Below, piece after piece: positions 1 through 14,600 of a DNA stretch of 64,000 nt. Position 1 is the stretch's first letter, and each line of letters begins with the position of its first letter. The notes under the pieces are model-generated. The model was given only the letters and a program-made list of their open reading frames with translations. It made no database searches and was not told the origin of the DNA. This stretch comes from Rotaria macrura (Eukaryota; Rotifera; Eurotatoria; Philodinida; Philodinidae). The translations under genes and the position numbers were made by a program. The DNA lies in the NCBI GenBank assembly GCA_900239685.1, contig OENT01000134.1:127004-191003 (forward strand), written 5' to 3'.

Positions 1-3000
1 TCTCAATATTGAAAGCGTAATTGAATAATCAATATTCCAGAATAAGCTCGACTAATCTCAGGAAATTTATTATTCTTCATTTAGAACTACAAGTCTGCTT
101 CCTTTTGTCAAATCAACCTCAGTAAACATAGTTGAGGGCCTTCATATGAAGTGTCGAGAAAAATGTACTTAAATATTGTCGGAATTATTGGAATTTCTCA
201 TATTGATCCGATATTCATGAACCAACTCGTTCTAATAAAAATCGAGCACAATGAAAATAAGTATTAGAACCACTGTAAAGATTGCATCGTTAAGTTATAT
301 GAATACTACATAGATGAGTGTGTCACATTCTAATTTAAAAAATATGTCTGAAGCAGATTCAACCATCGGTGGTACTTATGATTGTCGAGTGTGCTACAAA
401 CCCGTGTTCACCTTTTTTTTTCTTATATAATGTGAGAGTTCTTTTTTCTTTATTATAATATCATTCAAAATAGGGCAGTCATACAACTATGAATGAATAG
501 ATAGAAACTATTGAGTTTTACACTCTATGCATATAGTATAATAATCACAACATTCGATTTATAATTGTCTTGACCAAATAAGAATATCAGTTTTACCTGC
601 AATATACATATAAGATGATACAAAAGCTTTCATAAAATATGTTTGTCACTAACAAGAATTTTTATTAAAATAGTATCTATGTATGTGATATACAGCGTAT
701 CTGTTTCGAGCACAATTTAAACTCGTTTCTATTTCATGAAAGTGACTGAATCTGGCGCATTGAAAACTGAAATTCTTTACCGAGTTATATAGTCCTATAT
801 TTAAAAAAGATTCGATGGTCGACTTGAAACGATAGTCTTTACAATAAACTATTCTTAAAAAAGTAAATATCACATATAGTGAGACGGAGTCATGATGAAA
901 TGTTTTGTAGAAATTTATCAACTACCTATGAAAATAAGACGATCGTTCGATGTACGTGAAACATTACATGATTTGCAACTGTTATCACAAGCTAATCCAA
1001 CATAAGCACAGTTTTTCGAGTTACGCTATTACTAAACAATGAAAATATTAGAATATCTTAGATACCAGTAAATGCCACAGTAACAAATAGGACTTATGCA
1101 TCTTATATTTACGTAGAATCCTTTAAGATTTAATCAAAGAATATTTGAAGAAACAAAGGTAATTACATTTTTACATCCTCTTTTTATTCAAAAGATTATA
1201 TAATTAAAAAAGAAAAGAAATCAAATAAAGACAGACAATATTGTCAAGATGAAAAATGAATAGAAAAAGAATCTGAATTTGTCATTGGAATTGGACGACC
1301 TGCCAACTTATGTTTCTTATTCAGTTGAATTTTATAATATATATATATTTAAAGATTATGATGCTTTTTTTTTCTCTTTTTTTTACTCTCTTTCTAGTTT
1401 CTTTTCGTTCCTGTCATGCTTGAGGCACACATACATACAAAACAAAAGCGAACAATCATTTTCACATCATGCTAGATTTGTATGTGTACGCCTCGTCAGT
1501 TTTATAGATCAGGTAGGCATAGATGAGATGAAAGATTTCTTTACTCGTCTTCGGCTATTATGCAGAATACCTATAGGGCAACCTTCCTTCCTTCTTTTTT
1601 TTTTCATTCATTCATGTATTCATTCATTCATTCTTTCATTCTTTTCATTCTTTTCATTCATTCATTCATTCATTCATTCATTCATTCATTCGCCTGCTTG
1701 ACTGCCTCATGAATATATGGATGTGTTATTGTTGTGTTGATTTCAAAAGGAGAGGACATACGAACAAAAGGGACACACAGGAGAAGTGAAGAGTATCCTT
1801 TATACTCAACAACGACGACGACACATAAAGACAACTCATGTGGGTCAAAAAAGGGGAGAGAGAGAGAAAAATATAAAAAAAAGAAGAAAAAGAGAGAAAG
1901 AGACAGAGCAACTGCCATTTCAATCAACCGTATCTAAGCGGCTTTTGTGTCGTGTGTATGTGGGTGCTTTGAAAGCACGGAGAGAAAAAGAAGCTGCTAC
2001 TACAAATACTGGTGAATTCAATTGAATATATTGTATATTTTGAATGAATGCTGTTGTGTCGACAAGTGCTACTATTCACGTATATATATATATATATATG
2101 CTGCGAACCTACGTAACATCAAAACGAAAGAAGACTTATACATCTGACTTCTCATTTCCTTCAAGTAACCAAACGTAATAAACAACAGCAACTAATTTTA
2201 TGGATAAGCAAGTTTCTATTTAATTTAACGTCGAATATCACACAACATTAGCTGTGTAGATAGGCAACTTAATATGCCACGTATCAAACATATTAATAGT
2301 TATTTCTGCAGGTAAGACTTATATATGTACACATCAGCATAAAAGCAAATATACTAATATTGACATGATAGCAAAATAAAACTGCGAAACATGAGCGATT
2401 TATATTTCGAAGTGTTATTTTAAACATTGTTGAACGTTGAAAGTAATGATTGTTTTTCATGTAAATATTCAATAAGTACGATTATATTTGTCTATCGCTA
2501 GATGGCAGTATGTGTCGATGACTGATTGTATAGATGGCACTAGGTTGTTGTGTAAAATATCAACGACAACAATAGTATAGTCTGTAATAAATAAATTTAC
2601 GAATTCAGATCAGCAGTAACAAATTATCCCGACGGAAAAGGAGCGATTGTCTGTTCCTTCCGTTGAATTACTGTTAACAGAAAAAATACACGCGGGAACG
2701 AATCTCTGTGACTTCTTTTTTTGCATCTCATTCGAGAATGGGTCTTATGATTATCACTGTTCTTACTCATTGAAATCCCGCATGTGACCCTGACGTTGTA
2801 GAACAATATCTAAAAATTGCTGAGGGTAGAGGAGAAGGGTTGACCCTTTTTTCATTTCTCAGTAAGCAAAGCATAGAAAAGAAAATTTTCAGTTTCATTT
2901 TAAAGTGCTGGCATTGTTCTACCATTGAAAGTGAGCACTGATTCCATTTGTGTATGAATTGTTTCGTTTTCTTACTTAAATAAATTAAAAAAGAAAGGAT

Positions 3001-6000
3001 TGAGACAAAATATGAAACTATATGTATTCATTTTTTCAACATCAAAAGACATACTGATGAAGTCTTATTTTTTTGCAATAATTGATTTCAAAGTGAAAAT
3101 AGCACAAACAATAAAGAATCTATCCACTAAAAAATCTAATTGATCGTGAATAAGTACGAGTCTAAATAGTGTTTTATCAATCAACAATGTTGTACAATCC
3201 TTTTCCTTTATTATTGCTAAGCTCATAATGAGTATATAGATGTGTTAAGTGGACGACCTTCACTTTGCCTTGAGCGCGTGACATACATAGAATGAAGGAT
3301 TAGTAAAGACGATGAGTAAATATTGATTTGAGTCTTGCCGGACAGACCGAACAAAGCGTCGTCTCGTCTTTCAAACAAAAAGAAGAAAAGTTTTGTAAAT
3401 ACGAAAATTTTATTTCATTTTTCAAATCTATGCGTCAGTCTGTCGATAATGACAATTTGTCTCAATTGGCACGCACACCACAGAGTCCCCAATCGAATCA
3501 AATCACGAGCATTCGTCCACATGTATATATATATATACATATTCATTGACAGCATCATCGTCTGTGTTTGTCACCCAAACATAACCACTAGAGAAAGGCT
3601 TGGTCACGCAATTCACTCAACTTTCTCTTCAATAGATGATGATCGGTGTTCTATAGGGAAAAAAAGAGGATATGTTCATGAGCACGAACAATTCAATTTT
3701 CTAATTAGATTTTTTTTTCTCACTCTATGCATATGAACTAATGACGCGAATATCAAGAATGTTGTGAAATTAAGAAAAAAATGTGACAAATGCTTATTCC
3801 ATCGTTTGTATATATATATACATACATACATACACATGAATATATACGATCCGATTTCTCAAACAACACTTAATATGATGTGAACGATAGAAAATTGATC
3901 TCTGAGAGAATGATGATATCGTTTTTTTCCCTCTTTCTTTCTCTCTCTCTCTCTCCCTCTCTCTTCAAGCAGGCAAGTCAAGAGCTGGACAGCAACACGG
4001 GAAAATTGCTACTTGAGAATCAGTTGAAGTATCCTTCTCTTATATTCATTCTCCTCAACTTGAACTATCGTTCGTCTTTGCTTTCATTTACCTTCCGACC
4101 GACAGTGACGGAAGGAAGTCGAACTACGTCCGTTTAATTGGCATCGTCGTTCCAATCCGTATAGCAGAAGCAATGAAGAGAAGAAGAAAAAAAAGACATA
4201 CAATAGAAACTAGACATTCATCAAAAGACGATACGAGATCTTAAATCGATGCCTAAGTCACGCACTACATAAAACGAAAAAGAATATCATCGGGTCAATA
4301 TCACGAAAGAATTCATTTGCATGTCGTCAGGAAATAATTGGCAATGTTTGTCGGTTATTCGTTTGATGTCGAAATTCATATTCTAAATGGATAAGGTACT
4401 TGTCTATATAATTAAAAAGCAGCAAAAGAAAAAAGAAAGACATTCTTTGTCAATAATCGAATGGCATAGATCCCGCCTTCAGGCTTCGCTTCATTACATC
4501 GAGCCAACCCATTTACTCTTGGGAAATAGTCTTTCTCTATTTCTTAATGGTGGATCAAACGGATGATATCTTTCTCATAGAGAACACCCATGTTCACTCA
4601 AGCACAATCAAATACACATAAAGAATATATATATATATATGTATGTAAAGGTGCTGTCTCCCACCAATACGCTTAAGTGAACACACATTGCAAGGTGTTC
4701 TAACATTACTTTGCAATTTTTTCTTTTTGTTTTGTTAAAATAGCATACAACTATATTTCTTCAGCCAACGGGCACATTAACGAGGTTATAACACATGCAC
4801 ACATCGATCATCATTTATTGTTGTAATGAAGTGAGAGAGAGAGACAGAGGCAGAGACAGAAAGAAGGAAAAAAACCAGAGACAAGAAGGTGTCAAAATGA
4901 TCTTTCTTACGTGGCACACGTATCGTAGACAACGGTATATGTGCAATTTCCTTTCACATTGCTTATTTGACACATATCACCGGATGCTTATCAGCATCCG
5001 TTCAATTCAAAATAGAAAGTTATATTTTGTTGACTATATTTGATTCGTTTAGTATTATATTTATATATATATATATGTATCAACATCATTTTTTGTATTG
5101 TTCTGTTCAACTGAACTTGTTAAGGGCGGACCTGGCACCTTTTTCCCTTTTCTTTACACCACAGGGAAAGATCAATCAAAAATAACAATGTGAAAATTAA
5201 ATCAAGCAATACCATCGGTCATGATTAACAATGGATTAATCTGTTAGTGTAGATTATTCTTTTAAGAATTCAGTAGCATTCATATTTATTTAGTTCGAGT
5301 ACGAGTAAAATAAAAATGCATGATTCTTAGTCTACAAACATACTCGAAGAAATTAAGCAAATAGAATCACGAATAATAGAAGGCAAATATACTTGAATGA
5401 GCAAAGAGGGATACTGTATCTTAATGATTAGAATATCGAGCTTTGCTTTTTTTCTGCTCAATCAAGTTTCTGCCTTTTGCTTCTACTTGGTTTGTATTCA
5501 TAAACGGAAATGCTGCTGGTGCCTTGACGTATGTTCTCGGAAGGTAACACACACAGTTGCTGCCCGTTAGCTATTCAAGAGCAAAAAAAAAAGAAAAACG
5601 AGTATTCTTACATTAAAAATCGATTCGAAAAGTGAAGGATAGGCGGGGTCAATCTATGTACAAATGAAACTGATGATGATCGTAGCCATCTGTTGCAGGA
5701 ACACAAGTTTTGATAGTTTTCAAGTCAGAAGGAAAAAAAACGATCGTATGTCACGTTCAAACTCGATTATGGATTATTCAATTAATTAATTATCATCGAA
5801 CGAAACAAGATTCTCTGGAATAACATGCTGTGTAACTCAACACGACGACAAGAGGAAGTAAAGCTGTAATTATTGAGCAGAATATTTCGAGTGTATGCAC
5901 GTGAAAAAGATTACGAATCACAAGAAAACTATGTGTCATATCTCTCGCACTCTCTTGTCTCGAATAGCTTCTATATACACACACACATATACATATATAT

Positions 6001-7392
6001 AATTATACTTGAATATAGGTGACAAATGCAGTTTAACATTCCGTTTCTTATCACTTGATATGATGAACGTTTAATCGTTGATATTATATCAGCATCATAA
6101 TTGCTGTTTTCTTATCTCTTTAGCTATGAGGCAAATAGTTTCCCCCCCAAAAAAAACCGAAGAAAAAAGAAAAAGGTGTTACAAGAGATTAGAGAAAATA
6201 TGTTGTTATTGTTAATATTCTCATAAGTCGGATGAAAATATTCTTTTCCTAATCCATATGATAAGTCGAAATAGAAAATTAGTCTTTTTCTTATTTTGTT
6301 TCTATTTTAGATTGATAGGCAAACAAACAAATTACATTTCATATCTTGACATTTTTCGTTTTCTGACATTTTTTATGTTTCTTATTTCTATTTTTGTTAT
6401 TTCATTGTTGTATGTTTGTTTACAATATTTTTCTATGGATGCATTTACAATCATGTCAATTGTAACAACAGCAAACAATAAAATATTCTAATGAATTTTT
6501 TCTTTTTCTTCTTTTTCCTTTCTTCACTATATAAATGATTGGTTGTATTTTAGGTCTTATACGCCAATCGAAATAACATTTACATCGGATGGCAGCGTAT
6601 TGGCGGAGTATTAACGAGAAGGAGAGAGGGAGGGAGAGAGAAAGAGAAAAAAAAGTTCTTCTCTCTGTTGCGTTCTGCCAAAAGAGGAAACGAACGAAAG
6701 CGGTCGTTTGCTTCAATATTACCTGACCCGACTGCTATTATTAGCGGAGAACGAGAGAACAATACACGCTCACACCTTTCGAATAACATACGGCAAGCCA
6801 TGTGCTGCTATTGAAAGAGGATATTATACGAATCCAGTGCTTATATTTCTCTCTCTAAAAAAAGAAGAAAAAGAAATTTTTTTCCCTTCTCTTTTGTGCT
6901 TCCATCCGTAGAGAAAACGAGAGACAGAGCAAGAGAAGAGAGAGAGAGAGGAGAGAAAAAAACCGGGGAGTAAGCGTCGGCGTCAGGCACATTGAATATC
7001 GATCCGATTGTATTGTATTCAATTCATCTCATCAACATGACGGTTTCTTCTTATTAACAAACATATATACACCAGGTAAAGTTCTTCCTTTTATTCTATA
7101 ACAATAGAGAAAACAAAAAGGGAGAAGAAAAAGGAAAAAACAAAACAAAACAGAAAAAAAGAAGAATGAATGAATGAATGAATTGGATGTGTAATTGTTA
7201 TATACACATAATACAATTGAGAATGACATTTGTCTACAACAACAAGTCATTATGATAATAGTAATAATATCATCTTCTTTTTCTTCAGTGATTAACCAAT
7301 GGAATGCTAAGTGTTTTTATTATTTAAAATTCTTTTATAAAAGTATGTCATCTTGAAATATCTTCTCTATTATCCGATTCAATATTTTAGTC
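1..7392. other. non-coding region upstream of SoxB, rich in simple repeats
   Basis: I see no convincing coding exon here; the short open frames are low-complexity translations of simple repeats. The stretch holds a TTCA/ATTC microsatellite (about 1606-1692), AT runs (about 2079-2098, 3521-3538, 4625-4642, 5060-5076), CT/GA tracts (about 3935-3965, 4830-4860, 6615-6660, 6930-6957) and an ATAC run near 3811-3835. The purine-rich strand bias grows towards the SoxB gene. The region may hold 5' UTR exons and cis-regulatory DNA of SoxB, because a good 3' splice site (pyrimidine-rich run, then ATTTTAG) ends two bases before the SoxB start codon. I could not place the matching donor. Confidence 0.6.
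1606..1692. repeat. TTCA/ATTC tetranucleotide microsatellite
   Basis: A slightly imperfect run of ATTC units interrupted by TTTC variants. It produces the low-complexity His/Ser/Phe open frame seen in one phase, so that frame is not a gene. Confidence 0.85.
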
Positions 7393-8583
7393 ATGGTCTC
7401 CTTGTATAATATGGACTCGAATAACGAGTTGCCACCATTCAATACATCTCATTATCCACATCATCATGTACCCTATCTTCATCATGGAAATATTTATGAT
7501 CCTTCAGTACAGTCTCAATCAAATGCACAACCACCACAACCATCAAATAATTGGATGATGAATCAACATCATACACATTTAATGATGCAACATCATTTAC
7601 AAATTCCACCACCAACATCCCAATATTCCAATGGTATCAACGGACCACATTCAGATTCATCGAAAGATGATCCATCATCACCATTATCATCTTCACCTGG
7701 AGGTACGACTCCTCCAACATCATCATCAGCCTTAACACCCAATTCTCTATCAGCAAATCATCATCATCACCAACATCATCATCATCATTCATCATCATCA
7801 TCATCAAAGAAATCTCTTGATGATCGTGTTAAACGACCAATGAATGCATTTATGGTATGGTCACGTGGACAACGACGTAAAATGGCACAAGAAAATCCTA
7901 AAATGCATAATTCTGAAATCAGCCGATGTTTAGGTGCTGAATGGAAGAATTTAAACGAAGATGATAAACGACCGTTTATCGACGAAGCTAAACGTTTACG
8001 TGCGATTCATATGAAAGAACATCCAGATTACAAATATCGACCTAGACGTAAAACAAAAAATTTACAATCAACAACAACTCCTTTATCAAATAATCATAAT
8101 CCAGCAGCGATGAATAATCATCATGCTCATCAGAAGAAAGACAAATCAAATAATCATCTCCATCATACACAACAACAGCAGCAACAACAACAACAACAAC
8201 AACAACATCATCATCTAAATTCATCAGCATCGAATCTTCCGCCGCGAGGTACAAGTTGGGCTTTACCATCGAATGTTGGTGCGTCAACATCATCATCGTA
8301 TTTATCTGATTGTAATCCATCTTATACAATGACAGATCCAAATACACTTTATACACATCCATTTTCACATGCGCCACCCATGTATCATTATGGCCCACCA
8401 TCAAGTACAAGTCCTCAAACTCCTCCACCTCCTGTTCAATATGGTTATGGTGGAAATCATCCATATTCATATATGAAGCCAGAACCGATATCATCTCAAC
8501 AGCATTTTTATCCTTCATTAGCACCAATATCACATCAAGATTATTCTCCACCAGATCCATCGTCACCTGAACAGCACATGTAA
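7393..8583 (+). CDS. SoxB: SoxB-group HMG-box transcription factor
   Basis: A 396-residue nuclear DNA-binding protein. The HMG box spans about residues 145-222 and opens with [20 protein letters not shown], the signature of the Sox1/2/3 (SoxB1) group; the box also holds [13 protein letters not shown] and ends in the basic [11 protein letters not shown]. Such factors bend DNA at ACAAAG-like sites and maintain neural and pluripotent fates in animals. Around the box lie low-complexity stretches: a His/Ser-rich run before it (about 124-138), then a Gln run (about 258-271) and a Pro/Ser/Tyr-rich C-terminal region, probably the transactivation part. I chose the first Met because MVSLYNM resembles the MYNMM start of vertebrate Sox2; Met7 is an alternative. 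The coding part is one exon, as usual for SoxB, and a splice acceptor just upstream suggests an intron in the 5' UTR. Assignment to SoxB is firm; B1 rather than B2 is likely but not proven. Confidence 0.95.
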   Translation: MVSLYNMDSNNELPPFNTSHYPHHHVPYLHHGNIYDPSVQSQSNAQPPQPSNNWMMNQHHTHLMMQHHLQIPPPTSQYSNGINGPHSDSSKDDPSSPLSSSPGGTTPPTSSSALTPNSLSANHHHHQHHHHHSSSSSSKKSLDDRVKRPMNAFMVWSRGQRRKMAQENPKMHNSEISRCLGAEWKNLNEDDKRPFIDEAKRLRAIHMKEHPDYKYRPRRKTKNLQSTTTPLSNNHNPAAMNNHHAHQKKDKSNNHLHHTQQQQQQQQQQQQHHHLNSSASNLPPRGTSWALPSNVGASTSSSYLSDCNPSYTMTDPNTLYTHPFSHAPPMYHYGPPSSTSPQTPPPPVQYGYGGNHPYSYMKPEPISSQQHFYPSLAPISHQDYSPPDPSSPEQHM

Positions 8584-11500
8584 AACAAAGACCTCTCTGT
8601 TTTTCTTTCTTCTATGAAAACACAAAAAAAAAGAAAAAAAAAGCCCGGTCGATGTGCAATCTATCTGAATCTCAATTCATATGACATCTTCGTTTTTCTT
8701 TCTTCTCTGTCTGTCATATCTTTATATTTTGTCGCATCGGCTGTATACGTGTGTTCGTGCCGTTTTGTTCGTTTTTATACACATTCTCTGTATTGATTCC
8801 GAAATCTTTTCTTGCTGTCTTGTTCTTTTTTTTTCCTTTTTTTGGATCTTCGTTTATTTGTTCACACATGCGACATGGATACACAGTGAAAAAAAGGGAA
8901 GAAACGTTTTTCTTGTTGTATAAAACAAAAAGAGAAAGAAAAAAAAACTATATATAAATATATACATGAAGAAATATGAAGCCATGTTCGATTAAGTGTA
9001 ATGTCATCATTTTCACATTCGTTTCTCCTATCTCAAAGCTTTAATAGTTCGAATGTTGACATGATGGATTGATTTGGCCCTGTCACGCATTCATTCGTTT
9101 TTGTTCGGCAATTGCACCATACCGGGATTGCTCTGGCTGCTGTATATAATCGATGTATATGCATGTATGTATGTATGTATGTATGTGACAATGTGTGTGA
9201 ACCATGACCCACTCATTGTTGATCGAACGAGAGTGACAGAGAAAAGCGCCGATTCTTTCTCTCTCTCTCTCTTGCTTCATCTAGCCCTCCTGTTGTGCTT
9301 AGCTCTACACTTATCGTAGTATGAGGCAGGCTGCCCGACTGTGTAGGTGAAGAGAATAAATTAGTGTTGCTTCTACCTCCCAGCATCAATAAATAATAGA
9401 CGACATCGTCTAAGATGATGGTAGTACGAATAAAAGATGAAAATTACTAATACGCATTTTGGATAGAGAATAGGAAAAACGAAGGGAGAACATCTTGAAT
9501 TATAGACGAGAGTAAGATTAGAGCCGAAGCAGTGACAACGGATAAGCTCTGTATATGTTCTTACTCGTTTTTTCCTTCTTCTTTTTCTTCTTATTGCGCT
9601 CTCTCTCTCTCTTGGGAACAATTGTCAGAGCAACTCTTGTCGCACTTTCTCGATAATTGCTTATTAGACACACATACACACATACGGAACCGGGTCCGGT
9701 GCTCGTAAGCGCTCAAGAGAAAAAGAGATTTGGTGATTATATAGAACAGACAATATGAGAGTAATCAGACGAATAGATTTATAATGGATGTTGCCTCTTT
9801 TTTTTTGTGTTAAGGAATGATGTTATATTAATAAAATGTTAAATTTTCATTGACAATATCTATCACCGGATGTGTAATGATCATTAGAGGTGTGAGAGGT
9901 GTTAGTGTGTATTTGTGTGTGTGTGTGTCTGCATATACGTATGTATGCATTTGCTAATGGTCGTTTATGTTGTGAGCATAGAAAAATATTGACCGTCGTC
10001 ATCAATCTCTTTTCAATGTTGACACAAAAAATGGCACGTCGTATGTTTTAGTTGTATTCAAGTCTTCATTAGGATACATGATGCTATTAAAAGGAAAGGA
10101 AAAGGAAGCTGCTCTACCATCAGAGCTTCATTCACTAATCGAATTCAGATCGTGTCGTTTGTCGACATTGTGTTATAGAAAATCAATGAATTGAACTAAT
10201 CAAACTGTCCACTTGATAGCAAAATCTTTCTTAGTTTTCATCATCAAGTGGACATATCCTATCAAATCTCAATGAATCAATGGAATATTTATTATTCGCT
10301 CCTATTCATCCATTGGCAATGGAAGAAAAACGAGAGAGGAAAAGAATATTACAGATTCTTGTTATTTTTGTGTTGGTTGTAATAAATTATTTAAAAAAAT
10401 ATATGTTCAATCTGTTTCTACTGAATTTTTTATAAATGCGAAAAGAGAGCGAAAGAGAATAGAAGGCAAAAAAAAAGACCAGTTGATCACAGCAGGTAAC
10501 AGGAAATAAACTACTAAGCATAGGAAGTTAGATGCAAACTAATTTTCTTTTCATTCTATAACTATAAATTTGATGAATTCTAATTTTCTATAGAAGACTA
10601 AATCAGGGATAAGTTTAGATATATGGTTTAGTTGATTGCAATTCATTGTGTATTATTTAATACTGCTTTTTCAATTGTGACATGTGTTTTCGAGCATTAC
10701 AAATCAGAGTAAGATTAGAAAATAAGACCATTGATTATTTTAAATCCTACTATTTTCATTTGAAATATTCTTGATAATTATTAGTTTCTTATTGAGAATA
10801 TTTGAATTGTTTTTCATGAATATCTTTCGATATGATCATACTATTTGCATACGTACCGATATTTATGAATAGAATCGATGCTTTTCCATTCAACATACAT
10901 ACAAAGACTCTATACATTGTCATTGAACCAGAATACATGATTAGAACTTGTCGATTACAATATTCTTAATTTTTTTCTTTTGTATACTCAAATTCTATGC
11001 GCATATCCAAAGAAATCCATTTAGTCTCAATCTGATAGTCATTTGTGAACAAGCGAATATAATCAAGTCAGATTGAATTCTTTGTCTTGTTTTGGAGAAT
11101 ACGATCGAATTTGTTTCTCATAGATGTGAATCAAGTTAATAGATTTGTTGTTGTTTTTTTTATTCGTCATTCATATGACTTTATTAATCGTACAACAATT
11201 TTCAAATGAAAATAATTCAAATGATTTTATTTCGAAGAACGATGAACTACATGATTCTGTTGGATATTAATACATATGAATATCTAAGTAAATAATATTT
11301 ATACTATCGAACATTAACAAATGTAATTTCTTTCCATTTGAAAAATTACTTGAAAATTCTCTCATTCAATATTCTATAATGTGAATATTTTATTATATGA
11401 ATTTGTGATTATTACCTAGTGATATGTTTACTTTCGTTTCTCATTAGAAATTCATTCGTCCGATGACTACGATGGTCATACGATTCAAACATTGAATATG

Positions 11501-11600
11501 AAAAACTTCCGAAAGTTTCAACTTGATACTTTGTTGTGATATATTTGAAACATTTATCAATATCTAAGTATAAGTTTATTTGTTTATGATTGTTTTTTAC
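8584..11600. other. non-coding region between SoxB and the minus-strand membrane-protein gene
   Basis: The first few hundred bases are T-rich and A-rich and probably hold the SoxB 3' UTR. Further on there are GTAT repeats (about 9158-9184), a TG run (about 9913-9930) and CT tracts (about 9255-9272, 9600-9612). I see no exon with coding character. The right part is plain AT-rich sequence leading to the 3' end of the minus-strand gene. Confidence 0.55.
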
Positions 11601-14600
11601 TCAATGACTATCATTGAATTTTGTTGATGCGTCAGTAATGATATGTTTATAAGGTAATAGTTTTTGTGATTGTTCACGAATTTTAACTAACATTTCAAAA
11701 TTAATACTATCATTAATAGATCGTCGTACAAAAAACGATCGAGATTTTTTTAATTTTCCATTATTTTTATTGATTTTATCTTCAAATATGACATAAATTA
11801 TCCATAGAATAATCAATAAACATAGAATACATATACAAGAAAAACAATACGTGAATATGTAACTTGTTAGAGTAGCTGTATTACTGATCATGATTACCTT
11901 TAAAAGAAAAACAATTTGAATAGATGATGAACTTTCGAAAAAAAAGAAAACCATCGTATCTTACAGACCAAAAGATCAATACTTGTTAAACAAAATCGAT
12001 CACCCCATAAATATGTTAAACGAAAATGATAGAGACCTTCATCCTACAACGACGAAACAAGAAATAGGTATTTGTTTTTTATTTTAAATTTCACCATTAA
12101 TTCTAATTTAAGATATGGTCCATGAAATATATATTTTCCATTTGATAGTGTCGTATTTAATAATTGAAATGTATGAATTTCATTATCTGTCATTTGATCA
12201 TAATTATTTATCATGAGATTAAGTATTCTTTCTCGTATTTTATTTGTCCAGGAATTTTCTGAAATATAAAAATTTACTACATCTTATTCATTGTTTAGTT
12301 AAATTTTTTCAAAACTCGTATCCTAGTCAGTTGAAAAAAACCCAAGAAAAATAAGAATGTTTTAAAATTATTCTATTATTTGATGTAAATCAATATTGAT
12401 CAAAGAATTGATGATTAGGGACGATGCCAATAATATTTAAAGTAGGCATCCTTTGTGTGTAAAATTTCTCTCTTCATGACATAGTAAAGATCAACGTAGC
12501 CTTTTTATGGCTATCATCTGTTTCCCTTGGCATGCCCTATGGGTTTTTATTTTTCTTACGGTCTAGTGTTATCATGACAATCGAATGCAACCAAAGAAGA
12601 TTCTTCTTAAATCACGATAGGGAAGTCACGCATAGGAAAATAGCGTGTCTACCCAATGTATTTACCCTACTATGTTTTATTTTGTATAGAAGTTAAGAGA
12701 ACAAATGTTCTTCGAAAATAGGTTGGTGATTCCGTCAAAGTTTTTATGTGCTACTTTGACAGATAGAAAATGGATAGAACCTTGAACCTTTTGATCCAAT
12801 ATGTCATGTTAAAAAACAATAGAAAACATGAAATAAAATTTAGAGAAAGAAAAGAAAAACGTTTTTCTTTGAATCAGAACTTTGTGAATAAATTTCATAA
12901 ATTATTAAATTAAAGACATCTGCATCAAGCACTTTAATATTATTATGAAAATGAAACTATATGAATGAAGAAACAATAAGAACTATTCTAGAATTCAACG
13001 TAAAATAATTATGAATACGAGAGTAGAAAGTGCAAGAAGTAACTTTGCATAATGGTTACATGAGCAAGATAAATATATATATATATACGACGATTAATAG
13101 AGTCATTTGCTATTAATCAATTACAGTTGTTTTTAATTTAAAACGATAACAAGAAACAGAATTTATGTTCCTTCCAGAACATTACATTTTACTGTGTATT
13201 TCTTTAGTTTACATCTAAAATGATCCTAACTTGCTTGAATGTTTGATATTCATCATTCCAATTAAAGTTTTCACTATTTAATAGGCTACTAAGAACTATA
13301 TATATATATATATATAAATACTTGATTTCTATTCTAGGAGTTAAGTTACACTGCGTATATCTCCAGGTATTACAATCTATAGAATGCCATTGGCTTAAAT
13401 TATTCTGAAGATCTTTCTCTAATAGTACAACATCAATGTAGAAACAATCTTGGAACCTTGTGCTCAGCATGATACTAGTGTGTGAAGTGGATGTGAACGA
13501 TCAGAAAAAGTAATCGAAAGATTCTTGAATTGTGCCGGCCTTCGATTCAATAGATGTTAGAACTACTGAAACGAAATTACCACAGGAAGTATTCTATAAT
13601 CAAAGATAAGATATAATATATTATATTATCCTTATGAATATTATTTCTTCGTGTATTTATTCTAGTAAAAGTTATAAGTTGATATATATCTATAGACCGA
13701 TAGAAGAAAATAATTGTCATGGGAATCAAAACATGATGAAAAAAACAATTCGTACGTCCGAAATTCATCTTCTTACCAATTAGTCTATAATCCGTACGAT
13801 TCGATACTTCTTCGATTAAAAAAATACTTCGATTATTTGATATATATAAAATTTCTTTTTCCAACCATAGTTTTATATAGATAAGATTATTGATTGTTGA
13901 ATCCATAGTATAAAACTGTTTGAAAACAACAAACAAACAAACAACAGAAACAACAATAATCTACATGCAACAGATAAACGTTGTTACATGTTTGGCACAA
14001 TGCATTGAACCGTGAGTCATCAATGATGTGATACATGAGCAATTCTTAAATCCATCGCAGATCGAATGCTAAAGGCAAGAAAAAGAAGATTAACATCTTG
14101 AATAGAGGATTTTCATCGTGAATGTTAACTTTTTCATGATCAATATTGTAGACAATCACTGAGTTAAATCCAGCTTGATATCGATTGAATTGAAAATTTA
14201 CCTAAATAATTTCTTATTATAAAAAAAAGAATATACGATGTGAATTTTTTGCTTTTCATTACTGGTGCTTCAATAGGAATTAGTCTGGATAAATCCGGAT
14301 TTATTTCAAATATAGGTTGAATAAGTGCAGTCGATATACATTTTGTCATAAAAACTATAGTGCGTCTCGAAGGAAGATAACAAGATAATTGACTACGAAT
14401 AAAATCTTGTTGAATTATTGATTTTCTCTATTACGATTGAAAGAAAACATAACAAAAGATTTCATTTTGAATTCATTAAATTTACAACAGACATTATCAA
14501 ATGATGAAGCTATTAAATACTGATGATGATCAGTTTTATTATCATAGAGTACATAATTATTCTGTGTTAAAAGGTGAAAATTTTGAGTGACTAAACACAT

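Noticed and set aside
1279..2025. Open frames over the microsatellite region
   Set aside because: Low-complexity translations of ATTC and GA/CT repeats.
8042..8566. 174-codon minus-strand frame opposite SoxB
   Set aside because: It is the antisense of the SoxB coding exon; the Val/Asp runs are complements of the Gln and His codon runs.
13204..13470. 88-codon minus-strand frame inside an intron of the membrane-protein gene
   Set aside because: Flanking exons 13777 and 12258 join in phase without it; it contains an AT-run translated as Tyr-Ile repeats.
14410..14430. Apparent frameshift in the minus-strand membrane-protein gene
   Set aside because: A 65-nt GT-AG intron (14492-14428) joins the two frames in phase, so no mutation is needed.
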